Counted from the stretch's first letter, positions 31,876-41,599 are shown. The stretch: DNA of 64,000 nucleotides from Stutzerimonas stutzeri TS44 (GCA_000263395.1 AJXE01000019.1:16611-80610), one strand, 5' to 3'. The notes: a model not told the origin generated them from the sequence alone. Translations and numbers: made by a program.

Positions 31876-33231
31876 ATGCCTGCTGAGCGTATCTGGATCA
31901 AGAATCCCCTCGCCCTGTTCACCGCCAACGACTACCAGGCCCCGGGCGGGCTGGTGGTCGAAAATGGCGTCATCGTCGAAATGCTCGCCGCCGGGACCTC
32001 GCCCGCGCAGCCGGTCGACGAGACCTTCGATGCCCGCGAGCACGTCGTGCTGCCGGGGCTGGTCAACACCCATCACCACTTCTACCAGACGCTCACCCGC
32101 GCCTGGGGGCCGGTGGTCAACGAGCCGCTGTTCAACTGGTTGCTGACGCTCTACCCGGTATGGGCCCGCCTCACGCCGCGGGCGCTGCAGCTGGCGAGCA
32201 AGGTGGCGCTGGCCGAGTTGCTGCTGTCGGGCTGCACCACCGCCGCCGACCACCACTACCTGTTCCCAGCCGGGCTCGAGGAGGCGATCGACATCCAGGT
32301 CGAGGCCGTCCGCGAGCTGGGCATGCGCGCCATGCTGACGCGCGGCTCGATGAACCTGTCCAAGGAAAACGGCGGCCTGCCCTGCAAGAGCGTGGTGCAA
32401 GATGCCGAAACGATCCTCGCCGACAGCGAGCGACTGATCGCGCGCTACCACGAGCGCGGCGACGGCGCGCAGGTCCAGATCGCCCTGGCACCCTGCTCAC
32501 CGTTCTCGGTGACCACCGACATCATGCACGCCTGCGCCGAGCTGGCCGAAGCGCGCGACGTGCGCCTGCACACCCACCTGGCCGAGACACTGGACGAGCA
32601 GGAGTTCTGCGCGCAGCGCTTCGGCATGCGCACCGTCGACTACCTGCAGAGCGTCGGCTGGCTCGGCCCGCGGACCTGGCTGGCGCACGGCATCCACTTC
32701 AACCAGGTGGAAATCCATCGCCTGGGCGCGGCCGGCGTCGGCATCTGCCATTGCCCGAGCTCCAACATGCGCCTGGCCTCGGGCATCTGCCACACGCTGG
32801 AGCTGGAAGACAAGGGCGCCATCATCGGCCTCGGCGTCGACGGCTCGGCCTCCAACGACGCCTCGAACATGATGCTCGAGGCGCGCCAGGCGCTGTTCAT
32901 CGGGCGCCTGCGCTACGGCGCGGCGAAGATCACTCCCGAGAAGGTCCTCGGCTGGGCGACCCACGGTTCGGCGCGGCTGCTCGGACGCCGCGACATCGGC
33001 GAGCTGGCGGTCGGCAAACAGGCCGACCTCGCGCTGTTCAAGCTCGACGAACTGCGTTTCTCCGGCAGCCACGACCCCATCGCCGCGCTGCTGCTGTGCG
33101 GCGCCGACCGCGCCGACCGGGTGATGGTCGGCGGCCGCTGGCGGGTGATCGACGGCCAGATCGAAGGCCTGGACGTCGCCGGGCTGATCGCCGATCACCG
33201 CCAGGCGGCACGCGAGCTGATCTCCGGCTGA
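31876..33231 (+). CDS. 8-oxoguanine deaminase (amidohydrolase)
   Basis: A 451-aa zinc-dependent TIM-barrel deaminase of the TrzN/AtzB-like subgroup. The metal motif is NTHHHFYQTLTRAW; other sites are HTHLAET, the HGIHF metal histidine and the GVDGSASND metal Asp. It is close in overall sequence to the P. aeruginosa enzyme characterised as an 8-oxoguanine deaminase (Pa0142, from memory), giving urate. The purine genes next door fit that. A hydroxyatrazine-type hydrolase is the alternative. Confidence 0.85.
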   Translation: MPAERIWIKNPLALFTANDYQAPGGLVVENGVIVEMLAAGTSPAQPVDETFDAREHVVLPGLVNTHHHFYQTLTRAWGPVVNEPLFNWLLTLYPVWARLTPRALQLASKVALAELLLSGCTTAADHHYLFPAGLEEAIDIQVEAVRELGMRAMLTRGSMNLSKENGGLPCKSVVQDAETILADSERLIARYHERGDGAQVQIALAPCSPFSVTTDIMHACAELAEARDVRLHTHLAETLDEQEFCAQRFGMRTVDYLQSVGWLGPRTWLAHGIHFNQVEIHRLGAAGVGICHCPSSNMRLASGICHTLELEDKGAIIGLGVDGSASNDASNMMLEARQALFIGRLRYGAAKITPEKVLGWATHGSARLLGRRDIGELAVGKQADLALFKLDELRFSGSHDPIAALLLCGADRADRVMVGGRWRVIDGQIEGLDVAGLIADHRQAARELISG

Positions 33232-33296
33232 CCACGCACTGCGCAACCGTGGGCGGCGTCTGCACGGCGTTCGCTCGCGGTTGCGGACCTGCCGTC

Positions 33297-33335
33297 AAAA
33301 GCCGCCACCGACGTGGCGCAGACGGCTTTACTTTC
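33297..33335 (+). terminator. Possible terminator after 8-oxoguanine deaminase
   Basis: AAAAGCCG and CGGCTTTA enclose an inner CCAC-GTGG hairpin and are followed by CTTTC. The U-tract is imperfect. Confidence 0.45.
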
Positions 33336-33397
33336 TATTAGTAACGCTCGTCCACTGCCGTATGGCCGTTGGTTGTCAGGTGCGCTCGTCCGCCACA

Positions 33398-33434
33398 TTG
33401 ACTTTTCAGTCAATTTTTCTTGACCCATAAGTCA
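33398..33434. promoter_or_regulatory. Two TGAC-N6-GTCA operator-like sites upstream of xdhA
   Basis: Site 1 is TTGACT-TTTC-AGTCAA (33398-33413), a perfect inverted repeat. Site 2 is TTGAC-CCATAA-GTCAG (33420-33435). Both contain TGAC-N6-GTCA and their centres are 22 bp apart, about two helical turns. They sit in an AT-rich stretch 65-100 bp before xdhA and overlap plausible promoter hexamers (TTGACC at 33420; TAATAC, TACTAA nearby). FadR-type GntR repressors bind such sites, but no such gene is in the window. Confidence 0.6.
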
Positions 33435-33499
33435 GTTAATACTAATTTTTCACTCCAGGCGCTATCCGAGAGCCAAGAACAAGAAAGCGGAGGTCTACC

Positions 33500-34948
33500 T
33501 TGATCCAGTTTCTGCTCAATCGAGAGCTGCGCAGCGAGCGCACGCTCGACCCCAACATCACGGTGCTGCAGTACCTGCGCGAGCACCGTGGCAAAACCGG
33601 CACCAAGGAGGGCTGCGCCTCCGGCGACTGTGGCGCCTGCACCGTGGTGGTCGGCGAACTGGTCGGTGAACGCCTGCGCTACCGCACCCTCAATTCCTGC
33701 CTGACCTTCGTGTCCGCGCTGCACGGCAAGCAACTGATCAGCGTCGAAGACCTCAAGCACCAGGGCCGACTGCACAGCGTGCAGCAGGCGATGGTCGACT
33801 GCCACGGCTCGCAGTGCGGTTTCTGTACGCCGGGCTTCGTCATGAGCCTGTTCGCCCTGCAGAAGAACGCCGCCGGGGTGAACGAATACGACCCGCACCA
33901 GACCCACGAGGCGCTGGCCGGCAATCTCTGCCGCTGCACCGGCTACCGGCCCATCCTCGCCGCCGCCGAGCAGGCCTGCAGCCATCCCGAGGCGGATCAG
34001 TTCGACGCTGAAGAAGCCGCAACCATCGCCCAGCTCAAGGCCATCGCCCCGCGTGAAATGGCCGAACTCAGCGATGGCGACAAGCGTTGCCTGTCGCCGC
34101 TGAGCGTCGCCGAACTGGCCGAAGTCTACGCCGCCAACCCGGACGCCCGGCTGGTCGCTGGCGGCACCGACCTGGCGCTGGAAGTCACCCAGTTCCATCG
34201 CGCGCTGCCGCTGCTGATCCACGTCGGCCAGGTCGCCGAGATGAAGCAGGTGCTGATCACCGACCGCCATATCGAGATCGGCGCCGCCGCACCGCTGACC
34301 GACTGCTACGCCGCGCTGGCCGCCGACTACCCGGACTTCGGCGAGCTGCTGCAGCGCTTCGCCTCGCTGCAGATCCGCAACCAGGGCACGCTGGGCGGCA
34401 ACATCGGCAACGCCTCGCCCATCGGCGATTCGCCGCCGCTGCTGATCGCCCTCGGCGCCGAGATCGTCCTGCGTCACGGCGCGCAGAGCCGCACGCTGGC
34501 GCTCGCGGACTTCTTCCTCGACTACAAGGTCACCGCGCGTCAGCCCGGCGAGTTCATCGAGAAGGTGCTGGTGCCGCGCGCCACGCCGCAGCGGCTGTTC
34601 CGCGCCTACAAGGTTTCCAAGCGCCTGGACGACGACATTTCCGCCGTCTGCGCCGCCTTCGATCTGCAGATCAGCAATGGCGTGATCGCCGATGCCCGCG
34701 TCGCCTTCGGCGGCATGGCGGCGATTCCCAAACGCGCCGCCGCCTGCGAGGCGACGCTCAAGGGCGCGCCGTGGAATCAGCAAACCGTGGAGGCGGCCTG
34801 CGATGCGCTGGCCGAAGACTTCACCCCGCTGACCGACTTCCGTGCCAGCCGCGAGTACCGCCTGCTGGTGGCGCAGAACCTGCTGCGCAAATGTTTCCTC
34901 GAACAACAAGCGTCCAAGACCGAGACGAGGGTGACCGCATATGTCTAA
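33500..34948 (+). CDS. xdhA: Xanthine dehydrogenase small subunit XdhA
   Basis: A 482-aa subunit binding two [2Fe-2S] clusters and FAD. The plant-type ferredoxin domain has C39, C44, C47 and C67 (GCASGDCGACT...NSC); the second cluster uses CGFCTPGF and CRCTGYRP (about residues 102-150). The FAD domain (about 190-480) has LVAGGTDLALEV. It lies 8 bp into the start of xdhB (overlap), consistent with co-translation. Converts hypoxanthine/xanthine to urate with NAD+. Confidence 0.96.
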   Translation: MIQFLLNRELRSERTLDPNITVLQYLREHRGKTGTKEGCASGDCGACTVVVGELVGERLRYRTLNSCLTFVSALHGKQLISVEDLKHQGRLHSVQQAMVDCHGSQCGFCTPGFVMSLFALQKNAAGVNEYDPHQTHEALAGNLCRCTGYRPILAAAEQACSHPEADQFDAEEAATIAQLKAIAPREMAELSDGDKRCLSPLSVAELAEVYAANPDARLVAGGTDLALEVTQFHRALPLLIHVGQVAEMKQVLITDRHIEIGAAAPLTDCYAALAADYPDFGELLQRFASLQIRNQGTLGGNIGNASPIGDSPPLLIALGAEIVLRHGAQSRTLALADFFLDYKVTARQPGEFIEKVLVPRATPQRLFRAYKVSKRLDDDISAVCAAFDLQISNGVIADARVAFGGMAAIPKRAAACEATLKGAPWNQQTVEAACDALAEDFTPLTDFRASREYRLLVAQNLLRKCFLEQQASKTETRVTAYV

Positions 34949-37337
34949 CCACAGCCTTGCCAAGACCCAGGAAGAACTCATCGCCCTGTTCAAGCAGGAC
35001 CTGGTCACCGGCGTCGGTCGCAGCGTCAGGCACGAGAGCGCGCCCAAGCACGTCTCCGGCGAAGCGGTGTACGTCGACGACCGCCTGGAGTTTCCCAACC
35101 AGCTGCACGTCTATGCCCGCATGAGCGACCGCGCCCATGCCCGCATCGTCAGCATCGACACCTCGCCCTGCTACCAGATTCCGGGCGTGGCCATCGCCAT
35201 TACCGCCGAAGACGTGCCCGGCCAGTTGGACATCGGCCCGGTGGTCGCCGGCGACCCGCTGCTGGCCGACGGCAAGGTGGAATACATCGGCCAGCCGGTG
35301 ATCGCCGTGGCCGCCGACAGCCTGGAAACCGCGCGCAAGGCGGCGCTGGCGGCGATCATCGAGTACGAAGACCTGGAGCCGGTGCTCGACGTGGTCGAGG
35401 CGCTGCGCAAGAAGCACTTCGTGCTGGATAGCCACACCCACCAGCGCGGCGACTCCGCCAGCGCCCTGGCTGCCGCACCGCGCCGTTTGCAGGGCACGCT
35501 GCACATCGGCGGCCAGGAACACTTCTACCTGGAGACGCAGATTTCCTCGGTAATGCCCACCGAGGACGGCGGCATGATCGTCTACACCTCGACGCAGAAC
35601 CCCACCGAGGTGCAGAAGCTGGTGGCCGAAGTGCTCGGCGTGCCGATGAACAAGATCGTCATCGACATGCGCCGCATGGGCGGCGGCTTCGGCGGCAAGG
35701 AAACCCAGGCCTCGATGCCGGCCTGCCTGTGCGCAGTGATCGCCCACCTGACCGGACGCCCGACCAAGATGCGCCTGCCGCGCATGGAAGACATGACCAT
35801 GACCGGCAAGCGTCACCCGTTCTATGTCGAATACGACGTCGGCTTCGACGACGACGGCCTGCTGCACGGCATCCAGATCGATCTCGCCGGCAACTGCGGC
35901 TACTCGCCCGACCTCTCCGGCTCGATCGTCGACCGCGCCATGTTCCACGCCGACAACGCCTATTACCTGGGCGACGCCACCATCCACGGCCACCGCTGCA
36001 AGACCAACACCGCATCGAACACCGCCTACCGCGGCTTCGGCGGCCCGCAGGGCATGGTCGCCATCGAGGAGATCATGGACGCCATCGCCCGCGAGCTGGG
36101 CAAGGACCCGCTCGACGTGCGCAAGCGCAACTACTACGGCAAGACCGAACGCAACGTCACGCCTTACTACCAGACCGTCGAGCACAACATGCTCGAGGAG
36201 ATGACCGCCGAACTGGAGGCCAGCTGCGAGTACACCCGCCGCCGCGAGGAAATCCGCACGTTCAATGCCGCGAGCCCGATCCTGAAGAAGGGCCTGTCGC
36301 TGACGCCGGTGAAGTTCGGCATCAGCTTCACCGCGAGCTTCCTCAACCAGGCCGGCGCGCTGGTGCACGTCTACACCGACGGCAGCATTCACCTGAACCA
36401 CGGCGGCACCGAGATGGGCCAGGGCCTCAACACCAAGGTCGCGCAGGTGGTGGCCGAGGTGTTCCAGGTCGACATCGAGCGCATCCAGATCACCGCCACC
36501 AACACCGACAAGGTGCCCAACACCTCGCCGACGGCGGCCTCCAGCGGTGCCGACCTCAACGGCAAGGCGGCACAGAACGCGGCGCTGACCATCAAGCAGC
36601 GGCTGGTCGAATTCGCCGCGCGGCACTGGAACGTCACCGAGGAAGACGTCGAATTCCGCAACGGCCAGGTGCGCGTCCGCGACCAGTACGTCTCGTTCGA
36701 GGAGCTGATCCAGCAGGCCTACTTCGGTCAGGTTTCGTTGTCGTCCACCGGCTTCTACCGCACGCCGAAGATCTACTACGACCGCAGCCAGGCGCGCGGC
36801 CGGCCGTTCTACTACTTCGCCTACGGCGTGGCCTGCTCGGAAGTGATCGTCGATACGCTGACCGGCGAGTACAAGATGCTGCGCAGCGACATCCTGCACG
36901 ATGTCGGCGCCTCGCTGAATCCGGCCATCGACATCGGCCAGGTGGAAGGCGGCTTCGTCCAGGGCATGGGCTGGCTGACCATGGAAGAGCTGGTGTGGAA
37001 TGACAAGGGCAAGCTGATGACCAACGGCCCGGCCAGCTACAAGGTCCCGGCGGTCGCCGACATGCCGCTGGACCTGCGCATCAAGCTGGTGGAGAACCGC
37101 AAGAACCCCGAAGACACGGTGTTCCACTCCAAGGCCGTCGGCGAGCCGCCGTTCATGCTCGGCATCTCGGCCTGGTGCGCGATCAAGGACGCCGTGGCAA
37201 GCCTCGCGGACTACCAGGTGCAGCCGCAGATCGACGCGCCAGCCACTCCCGAGCGCGTGCTCTGGGGCGTCGAGCAGATGCGCAAGCTGAAGCGGACCGC
37301 GGCGGTGCCGAGCGCCACGGAAACCGCCCCGGCCTGA
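34941..37337 (+). CDS. xdhB: Xanthine dehydrogenase molybdenum-binding subunit XdhB
   Basis: A 798-aa molybdopterin subunit. Key motifs: GGGFGGKETQ (Moco binding), AYRGFGGPQG, and the C-terminal catalytic-Glu motif KAVGEPPFMLG. It starts inside the last codons of xdhA (8-bp overlap). A pair of inverted REP-like palindromes follows the stop before xdhC. Confidence 0.96.
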   Translation: MSNHSLAKTQEELIALFKQDLVTGVGRSVRHESAPKHVSGEAVYVDDRLEFPNQLHVYARMSDRAHARIVSIDTSPCYQIPGVAIAITAEDVPGQLDIGPVVAGDPLLADGKVEYIGQPVIAVAADSLETARKAALAAIIEYEDLEPVLDVVEALRKKHFVLDSHTHQRGDSASALAAAPRRLQGTLHIGGQEHFYLETQISSVMPTEDGGMIVYTSTQNPTEVQKLVAEVLGVPMNKIVIDMRRMGGGFGGKETQASMPACLCAVIAHLTGRPTKMRLPRMEDMTMTGKRHPFYVEYDVGFDDDGLLHGIQIDLAGNCGYSPDLSGSIVDRAMFHADNAYYLGDATIHGHRCKTNTASNTAYRGFGGPQGMVAIEEIMDAIARELGKDPLDVRKRNYYGKTERNVTPYYQTVEHNMLEEMTAELEASCEYTRRREEIRTFNAASPILKKGLSLTPVKFGISFTASFLNQAGALVHVYTDGSIHLNHGGTEMGQGLNTKVAQVVAEVFQVDIERIQITATNTDKVPNTSPTAASSGADLNGKAAQNAALTIKQRLVEFAARHWNVTEEDVEFRNGQVRVRDQYVSFEELIQQAYFGQVSLSSTGFYRTPKIYYDRSQARGRPFYYFAYGVACSEVIVDTLTGEYKMLRSDILHDVGASLNPAIDIGQVEGGFVQGMGWLTMEELVWNDKGKLMTNGPASYKVPAVADMPLDLRIKLVENRKNPEDTVFHSKAVGEPPFMLGISAWCAIKDAVASLADYQVQPQIDAPATPERVLWGVEQMRKLKRTAAVPSATETAPA

Positions 37338-37345
37338 AACTCAAT

Positions 37346-37410
37346 GGTGGGCTAAAGCCCACCCTACGAGCCACGCTGCAAACGACCCGTAGGGTGGGCT
37401 TCAGCCCACC
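37346..37410. repeat. Paired inverted REP-like palindromes (xdhB-xdhC gap)
   Basis: Two 18-bp palindromes GGTGGGCT-N2-AGCCCACC (37346-37363 and 37393-37410) are flanked inward by CTACG and CGTAG and separated by about 29 bp. The whole is a REPIN-like unit. The RNA could form a strong hairpin between the xdhB and xdhC coding regions. Confidence 0.8.
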
Positions 37411-37478
37411 AAAGCACCATGACCGCAACCCGGATGCGCCGGCGCAACCCCACGCTGTCCCGGCCCCTGGAGAACGAA

Positions 37479-38324
37479 ATGAATAACTGGATCGAAGCCC
37501 TCGCCGAACTGCAGCAGCAAGGCGAACCCAGCGTGCTGGTCACCATCGTCGAGGAGCGCGGTTCGACGCCGCGCAATGCCGGTTCGAAGATGGTGGTCAC
37601 CCGCGAGCGCCTGTACGACACCATCGGCGGCGGCCACCTGGAATACCGCGTGCAGCAGATCGCCCACGAGATGCTGGAGAGCCGCAGCCGCGAGACGCGT
37701 CTGGAGCGCTTCGCCCTCGGCGCCAGCCTCGGCCAGTGCTGCGGCGGCGCGGCCGTCGTGCTGTTCGAGCCGATGGGTCAGCCGCAGGCGCAGATCGCCG
37801 TGTTCGGTGCCGGGCATGTCGGCCGCGCGCTGGTGCCGCTGCTGGCCAGCCTGCCGTGCAAGGTGCGCTGGATCGACTCGCGCGAAAACGAATTTCCCGC
37901 CGAGATTCCGCGCGGCGTGGAAAAGGTGGTCAACGACGACGTGGTCGAGGAAGTCGACGAGATGCCTGCCGGCAGTTACTTCATCGTCATGACGCATAAT
38001 CACCAGCTCGATCTGGAGCTGACCGCCGCCATCCTCGAACGCAACGACTTCACCTACTACGGGCTGATCGGCTCGCAGAGCAAGCGCGCCAAGTTCGAGC
38101 ATCGCCTGCGCGACCGCGGCTTCCAGCCGGAAACCGTGCAACGCATGCGCTGCCCGATGGGCATCGCCGAGGTGAAGGGCAAGCTGCCGGTGGAGATCGC
38201 CGTGTCCATCGCCGGTGAGGTGATCGCCACCTACAACGCGCACTTCGGTGAAAAAAGCGGCGAGAAGCGCGAAGGCGGCGAGAAACCCATCCCCATGCTG
38301 GTCCCGGCCTCGCGCCGCGGCTGA
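37479..38324 (+). CDS. xdhC: Xanthine dehydrogenase accessory protein XdhC
   Basis: A 281-aa chaperone that delivers sulfurated molybdenum cofactor to XdhB. The N-terminal XdhC_CoxI domain (EERGSTPRNAGSKMVV) and the C-terminal Rossmann domain (AVFGAGHVGRALVP) are visible. I chose the ATG at 37479 with GGAG 8 bp upstream over an upstream start that would lie within the REP-containing gap. Confidence 0.94.
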   Translation: MNNWIEALAELQQQGEPSVLVTIVEERGSTPRNAGSKMVVTRERLYDTIGGGHLEYRVQQIAHEMLESRSRETRLERFALGASLGQCCGGAAVVLFEPMGQPQAQIAVFGAGHVGRALVPLLASLPCKVRWIDSRENEFPAEIPRGVEKVVNDDVVEEVDEMPAGSYFIVMTHNHQLDLELTAAILERNDFTYYGLIGSQSKRAKFEHRLRDRGFQPETVQRMRCPMGIAEVKGKLPVEIAVSIAGEVIATYNAHFGEKSGEKREGGEKPIPMLVPASRRG

Positions 38325-38431
38325 ATCCACAAACGCCACCGGCGGCAGCGGACTCGCGCGTGAACAGGGCTGGCGCCCGTCACGTCAGGACGCGGCCGCG
38401 CGTGCAGAAGAACGACAGCGAAGAGAACACC

Positions 38432-39736
38432 ATGTCCCGCACCAAAGCCTACCGTGCCGCCCTGCTCCACTGCCTCGCCGACCCGCGCGAGGTGGGCATC
38501 GAGCAATCCCACGAATACTTCGAGGACGGCCTGCTGGTCGTCGAGGACGGCAAGGTCGCGCGCATCGGCGCCGCCAGCGAACTGCTGCCGGCGCTGCCGG
38601 CGGGCAGCGAAGTCATCGAATACCCGAACGCGCTGATCATCCCGGGCTTCATCGACACCCACATCCACTACCCGCAGACCGGCATGATCGCCTCCTACGG
38701 CGAGCAGCTGCTGGACTGGCTCAACACCTACACCTTCCCCACCGAACGCGCCTTCGCCGACCCGGCTCACGCCGGCGAGGTCGCCGAGGTCTTCCTGAAC
38801 GAAATGCTGCGCAACGGCACCACCACTGCGCTGGTGTTCGGCAGCGTGCACAAGCAGTCGGTGGATGCCTTCTTCGCGGCCTGCGAGAAGCGCAACCTGC
38901 GGATGATCGCCGGCAAGGTGCTGATGGACCGCAACGCCCCGGACTACCTGACCGACACCGCCGAATCGGGCTATGCCGACAGCCGCGAGCTGATCGAGCG
39001 CTGGCACGGCAAGGGCCGCCTGCACTACGCCGTCACCCCGCGCTTCGCGCCGACCAGCACGCCGGAGCAACTGGCGCTGGCCGGCCGACTGTTCAAGGAA
39101 TACCCGGACCTCTACATGCACACCCACCTCTCCGAGAACCGCAAGGAGATCGAATGGGTGCGCGAGCTGTTCCCGGCGCGCAAGGGCTACCTGGACGTCT
39201 ACGACCACCACGGGCTGATCGGCGCGCGCGCGGTATTCGCCCACGGCGTGCACCTGTGCGACGACGAGTGCCGGCGCCTGGGCGAAACCGGTTCGGCGGT
39301 GGCGTTCTGCCCGACCTCCAACCTGTTCCTCGGCAGCGGCCTGTTCGATCTGGAAAAGGTCGAGGGCTTCGGCGTGCGCGTCGGCCTGGGCACCGATGTC
39401 GGCGCCGGCACCAGCTTCTCGCAGCTGCAGTCGCTGAACGAGGCCTACAAGGTGATGCAGCTGCAGGGCAAGAAGCTCGATCCGTTCAAGTCCCTGTATC
39501 TCGCCACCCTCGGCGGCGCGCGGGCACTGTATCTGGACGACCAGATCGGCAACCTGCAACCGGGCAAGGACGCCGACTTCGTGGTGCTCGATTATCAGGC
39601 CACGCCGCTGATCGACTACCGCCTGCGCCAGGCTAAGACGCTGGAAGAAAAACTCTTCGCCCTGATGATGCTCGGCGACGACCGCGCCGTGAAGGAAACC
39701 TACGCCGCCGGCGTGTCGGTGCACCGCAAGGCCTGA
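38432..39736 (+). CDS. guaD: Guanine deaminase
   Basis: A 434-aa amidohydrolase converting guanine to xanthine. The zinc motif is PGFIDTHIHYPQTGMIASYG, with HTHLSEN, HGVHLCDDE and GTDVGAGTSF downstream. It feeds xanthine to the XdhAB complex encoded just upstream. Start at the ATG at 38432 (MSRTKAYRAA). A terminator follows. Confidence 0.95.
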   Translation: MSRTKAYRAALLHCLADPREVGIEQSHEYFEDGLLVVEDGKVARIGAASELLPALPAGSEVIEYPNALIIPGFIDTHIHYPQTGMIASYGEQLLDWLNTYTFPTERAFADPAHAGEVAEVFLNEMLRNGTTTALVFGSVHKQSVDAFFAACEKRNLRMIAGKVLMDRNAPDYLTDTAESGYADSRELIERWHGKGRLHYAVTPRFAPTSTPEQLALAGRLFKEYPDLYMHTHLSENRKEIEWVRELFPARKGYLDVYDHHGLIGARAVFAHGVHLCDDECRRLGETGSAVAFCPTSNLFLGSGLFDLEKVEGFGVRVGLGTDVGAGTSFSQLQSLNEAYKVMQLQGKKLDPFKSLYLATLGGARALYLDDQIGNLQPGKDADFVVLDYQATPLIDYRLRQAKTLEEKLFALMMLGDDRAVKETYAAGVSVHRKA

Positions 39737-39742
39737 ACGGCA

Positions 39743-39775
39743 AAGCCGCTCTGCATTGCGCAAGAGCGGCCTTTT
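39743..39775 (+). terminator. Rho-independent terminator after guaD
   Basis: AAGCCGCTCT and AGAGCGGCC enclose a 9-nt loop and are followed by TTTT. It marks the end of the xdhABC-guaD transcript. Confidence 0.85.
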
Positions 39776-39779
39776 ATCC

Positions 39780-39854
39780 GTAGGGTGGAAACTCGCGTAG
39801 CGATTTTCCACCAGCACTTGCCAGAAGGTGGATGGCTGCGGCCATCCACCCTAC
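39780..39854. repeat. Paired inverted REP-like palindromes (guaD-putP gap)
   Basis: GTAGGGTGG begins the element and CCACCCTAC ends it. The left arm is GGTGGAAA...TTTCCACC with an inner TCGC-GTA-GCGA, the right arm is GGTGGATGGC-TGCG-GCCATCCACC. The organisation matches the unit at 37346-37410 but the palindrome cores differ, so the two are members of one REP-like family. It ends 8 bp before the putP stop. Confidence 0.8.
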
Positions 39855-39862
39855 CCGCTGGT

Positions 39863-41347
39863 TCAACCGGCGTGGTAATCCGCGTCGGCTTCCTCGAAGC
39901 GCTTGACGATGCTCGGCGCGGGCTCGGCGCCCATCAGGCTGACCACGAAGATCGCCAGGCTGGCGAGGATGAAGCCGGGGATGATCTCGTACAGCCCCAG
40001 ACCGATGAACTCCTTCCACACCACCACGGTGATGGCACCGACCAGCATGCCGGCCAGCGCGCCGTTGCGGGTCATGCGCTTCCACAGCAGCGAGATCAGC
40101 ACCACCGGACCGAATGCCGCGCCGAATCCGGCCCAGGCGTAGGACACCAGGCCCAGCACCTTGCTCTCCGGGTTGGAGGCGATGCCGATGGCGATCAGCG
40201 CGATCAGCAGCACCATGGCGCGGCCGACCCAGACCAACTCGGTCTGCGAGGCGTTCTTGCGCAGCATCGCCTTGTAGAAGTCCTGGGTCAGCGCGCTGGA
40301 GCTGACCAGCAGCTGCGCGCTCAGAGTGCTCATCACCGCCGCCAGCACGCCGGAGAGAATCAGGCCGGCGACCCACGGGTTGAACAGGATCTTCACCAGC
40401 TCGAGGAACACCCGCTCGCCGTTCTCGCTCACCGGACCGGCCAGCTCCGGGTGCCCGGCGAAGTAGGCGATACCGAAGAAGCCCACCGCCACCGCGCCGC
40501 CCAGGCAGAGAATCATCCAGGCCATGCCGATGCGACGGGCGTTGGGGATGGTCTTGACCGAGTCGGCCGCCATGAAGCGCACCAGAATGTGCGGCTGGCC
40601 GAAGTAGCCCAGGCCCCAGGCCAGCAGCGAGATGATCGCAACGAAGGACAGCCCGCGGAACATGTCGAAGTTGGCCGGATTCTGCGCCTCGATGGTGGCC
40701 ATCACGCTACCCATGTCGCCCAGCGCCAGGATGACGAACAGCGGCGTGACCAGCAGCGCGAAGATCATCAGCGTCGCCTGCACGGTATCGGTCCAGCTCA
40801 CCGCGAGGAAGCCGCCGATGAACACATAGAGAATGGTCGCCGCCGCGCCGATCCACAGCGCCAGGTCATAGGACACGCCGAAGGTGGACTCGAACAGCCG
40901 CGCACCGGCCACCACGCCGGAGGCGCAGTAGATGGTGAAGAACACCAGGATCACCAGCGCCGAGAAGATGCGCAGCAGGCGGCTGGTGTCCTCGAAGCGG
41001 TTGGTGAAGTAGTCCGGCAGGGTCAGCGCGTTGTGGTTGTGCTCGGTGTGCACGCGCAGCCGCCCGGCGACGAACAGCCAGTTGAGCCAGGCGCCGATGA
41101 TCAGGCCGATGGCGATCCAGCTCTCCGACAGGCCGGCGACGAAGATCGCCCCCGGCAGGCCCATCAGCAGCCAGCCGCTCATGTCCGAGGCGCCAGCCGA
41201 CAAGGCGGTGACGAAACTGCCGAGGCTGCGGCCGCCGAGGATGTAGTCGTCGAAGTTCTTGGTGGCGCGATAGGCGGCGAAACCGATGAAGATCATCGCC
41301 GCGATGTAGACCACGAACGTGATCAGGGTGGGTGTACTGGCGCTCAT
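39863..41347 (-). CDS. putP: Sodium/proline symporter PutP
   Basis: A 494-aa SSS-family transporter with about 13 membrane helices and the family signature region GASDMSGWLLMGLPGAIF near residue 50. It imports proline with Na+. Start at the ATG at 41347 (MSASTPTLITFV). It lies downstream of putA on the same strand with a 252-bp gap. Confidence 0.95.
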   Translation of the reverse strand: MSASTPTLITFVVYIAAMIFIGFAAYRATKNFDDYILGGRSLGSFVTALSAGASDMSGWLLMGLPGAIFVAGLSESWIAIGLIIGAWLNWLFVAGRLRVHTEHNHNALTLPDYFTNRFEDTSRLLRIFSALVILVFFTIYCASGVVAGARLFESTFGVSYDLALWIGAAATILYVFIGGFLAVSWTDTVQATLMIFALLVTPLFVILALGDMGSVMATIEAQNPANFDMFRGLSFVAIISLLAWGLGYFGQPHILVRFMAADSVKTIPNARRIGMAWMILCLGGAVAVGFFGIAYFAGHPELAGPVSENGERVFLELVKILFNPWVAGLILSGVLAAVMSTLSAQLLVSSSALTQDFYKAMLRKNASQTELVWVGRAMVLLIALIAIGIASNPESKVLGLVSYAWAGFGAAFGPVVLISLLWKRMTRNGALAGMLVGAITVVVWKEFIGLGLYEIIPGFILASLAIFVVSLMGAEPAPSIVKRFEEADADYHAG

Positions 41348-41549
41348 TGTGTATCCCTCGTTAGTTGTTGTCCGGCGCACCGCGAGCAGCTCGCGTCGCG
41401 CCCTTGGCAGAGGGCGATGGCACTGGCGCCATCACCTGCGACAGGTCCGAAACCGGCCCGTCAGTGGCGGAAGAGCGTCCGCCATCTGTCCGTTATTGTT
41501 GTGCCCCGGCTGCCAAAGCCGCCGAGGGTACCGCTGGTGCCCGTCACAT

Positions 41550-41582
41550 GGAAAATCGCCGTGCGGTTTGCGGCGGCGATTG
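41550..41582 (-). terminator. Probable terminator after putA
   Basis: On the minus strand AATCGCCG, a 12-nt loop and CGGCGATT are followed by TTCC. The U-tract is short, so read-through into putP is possible. Confidence 0.5.
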
Positions 41583-41599
41583 CCATGCGCTCACCGTGC

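Noticed and set aside
34821..37127. A 768-codon minus-strand frame opposite xdhB
   Set aside because: GC-driven antisense frame; XdhB itself is unmistakable.
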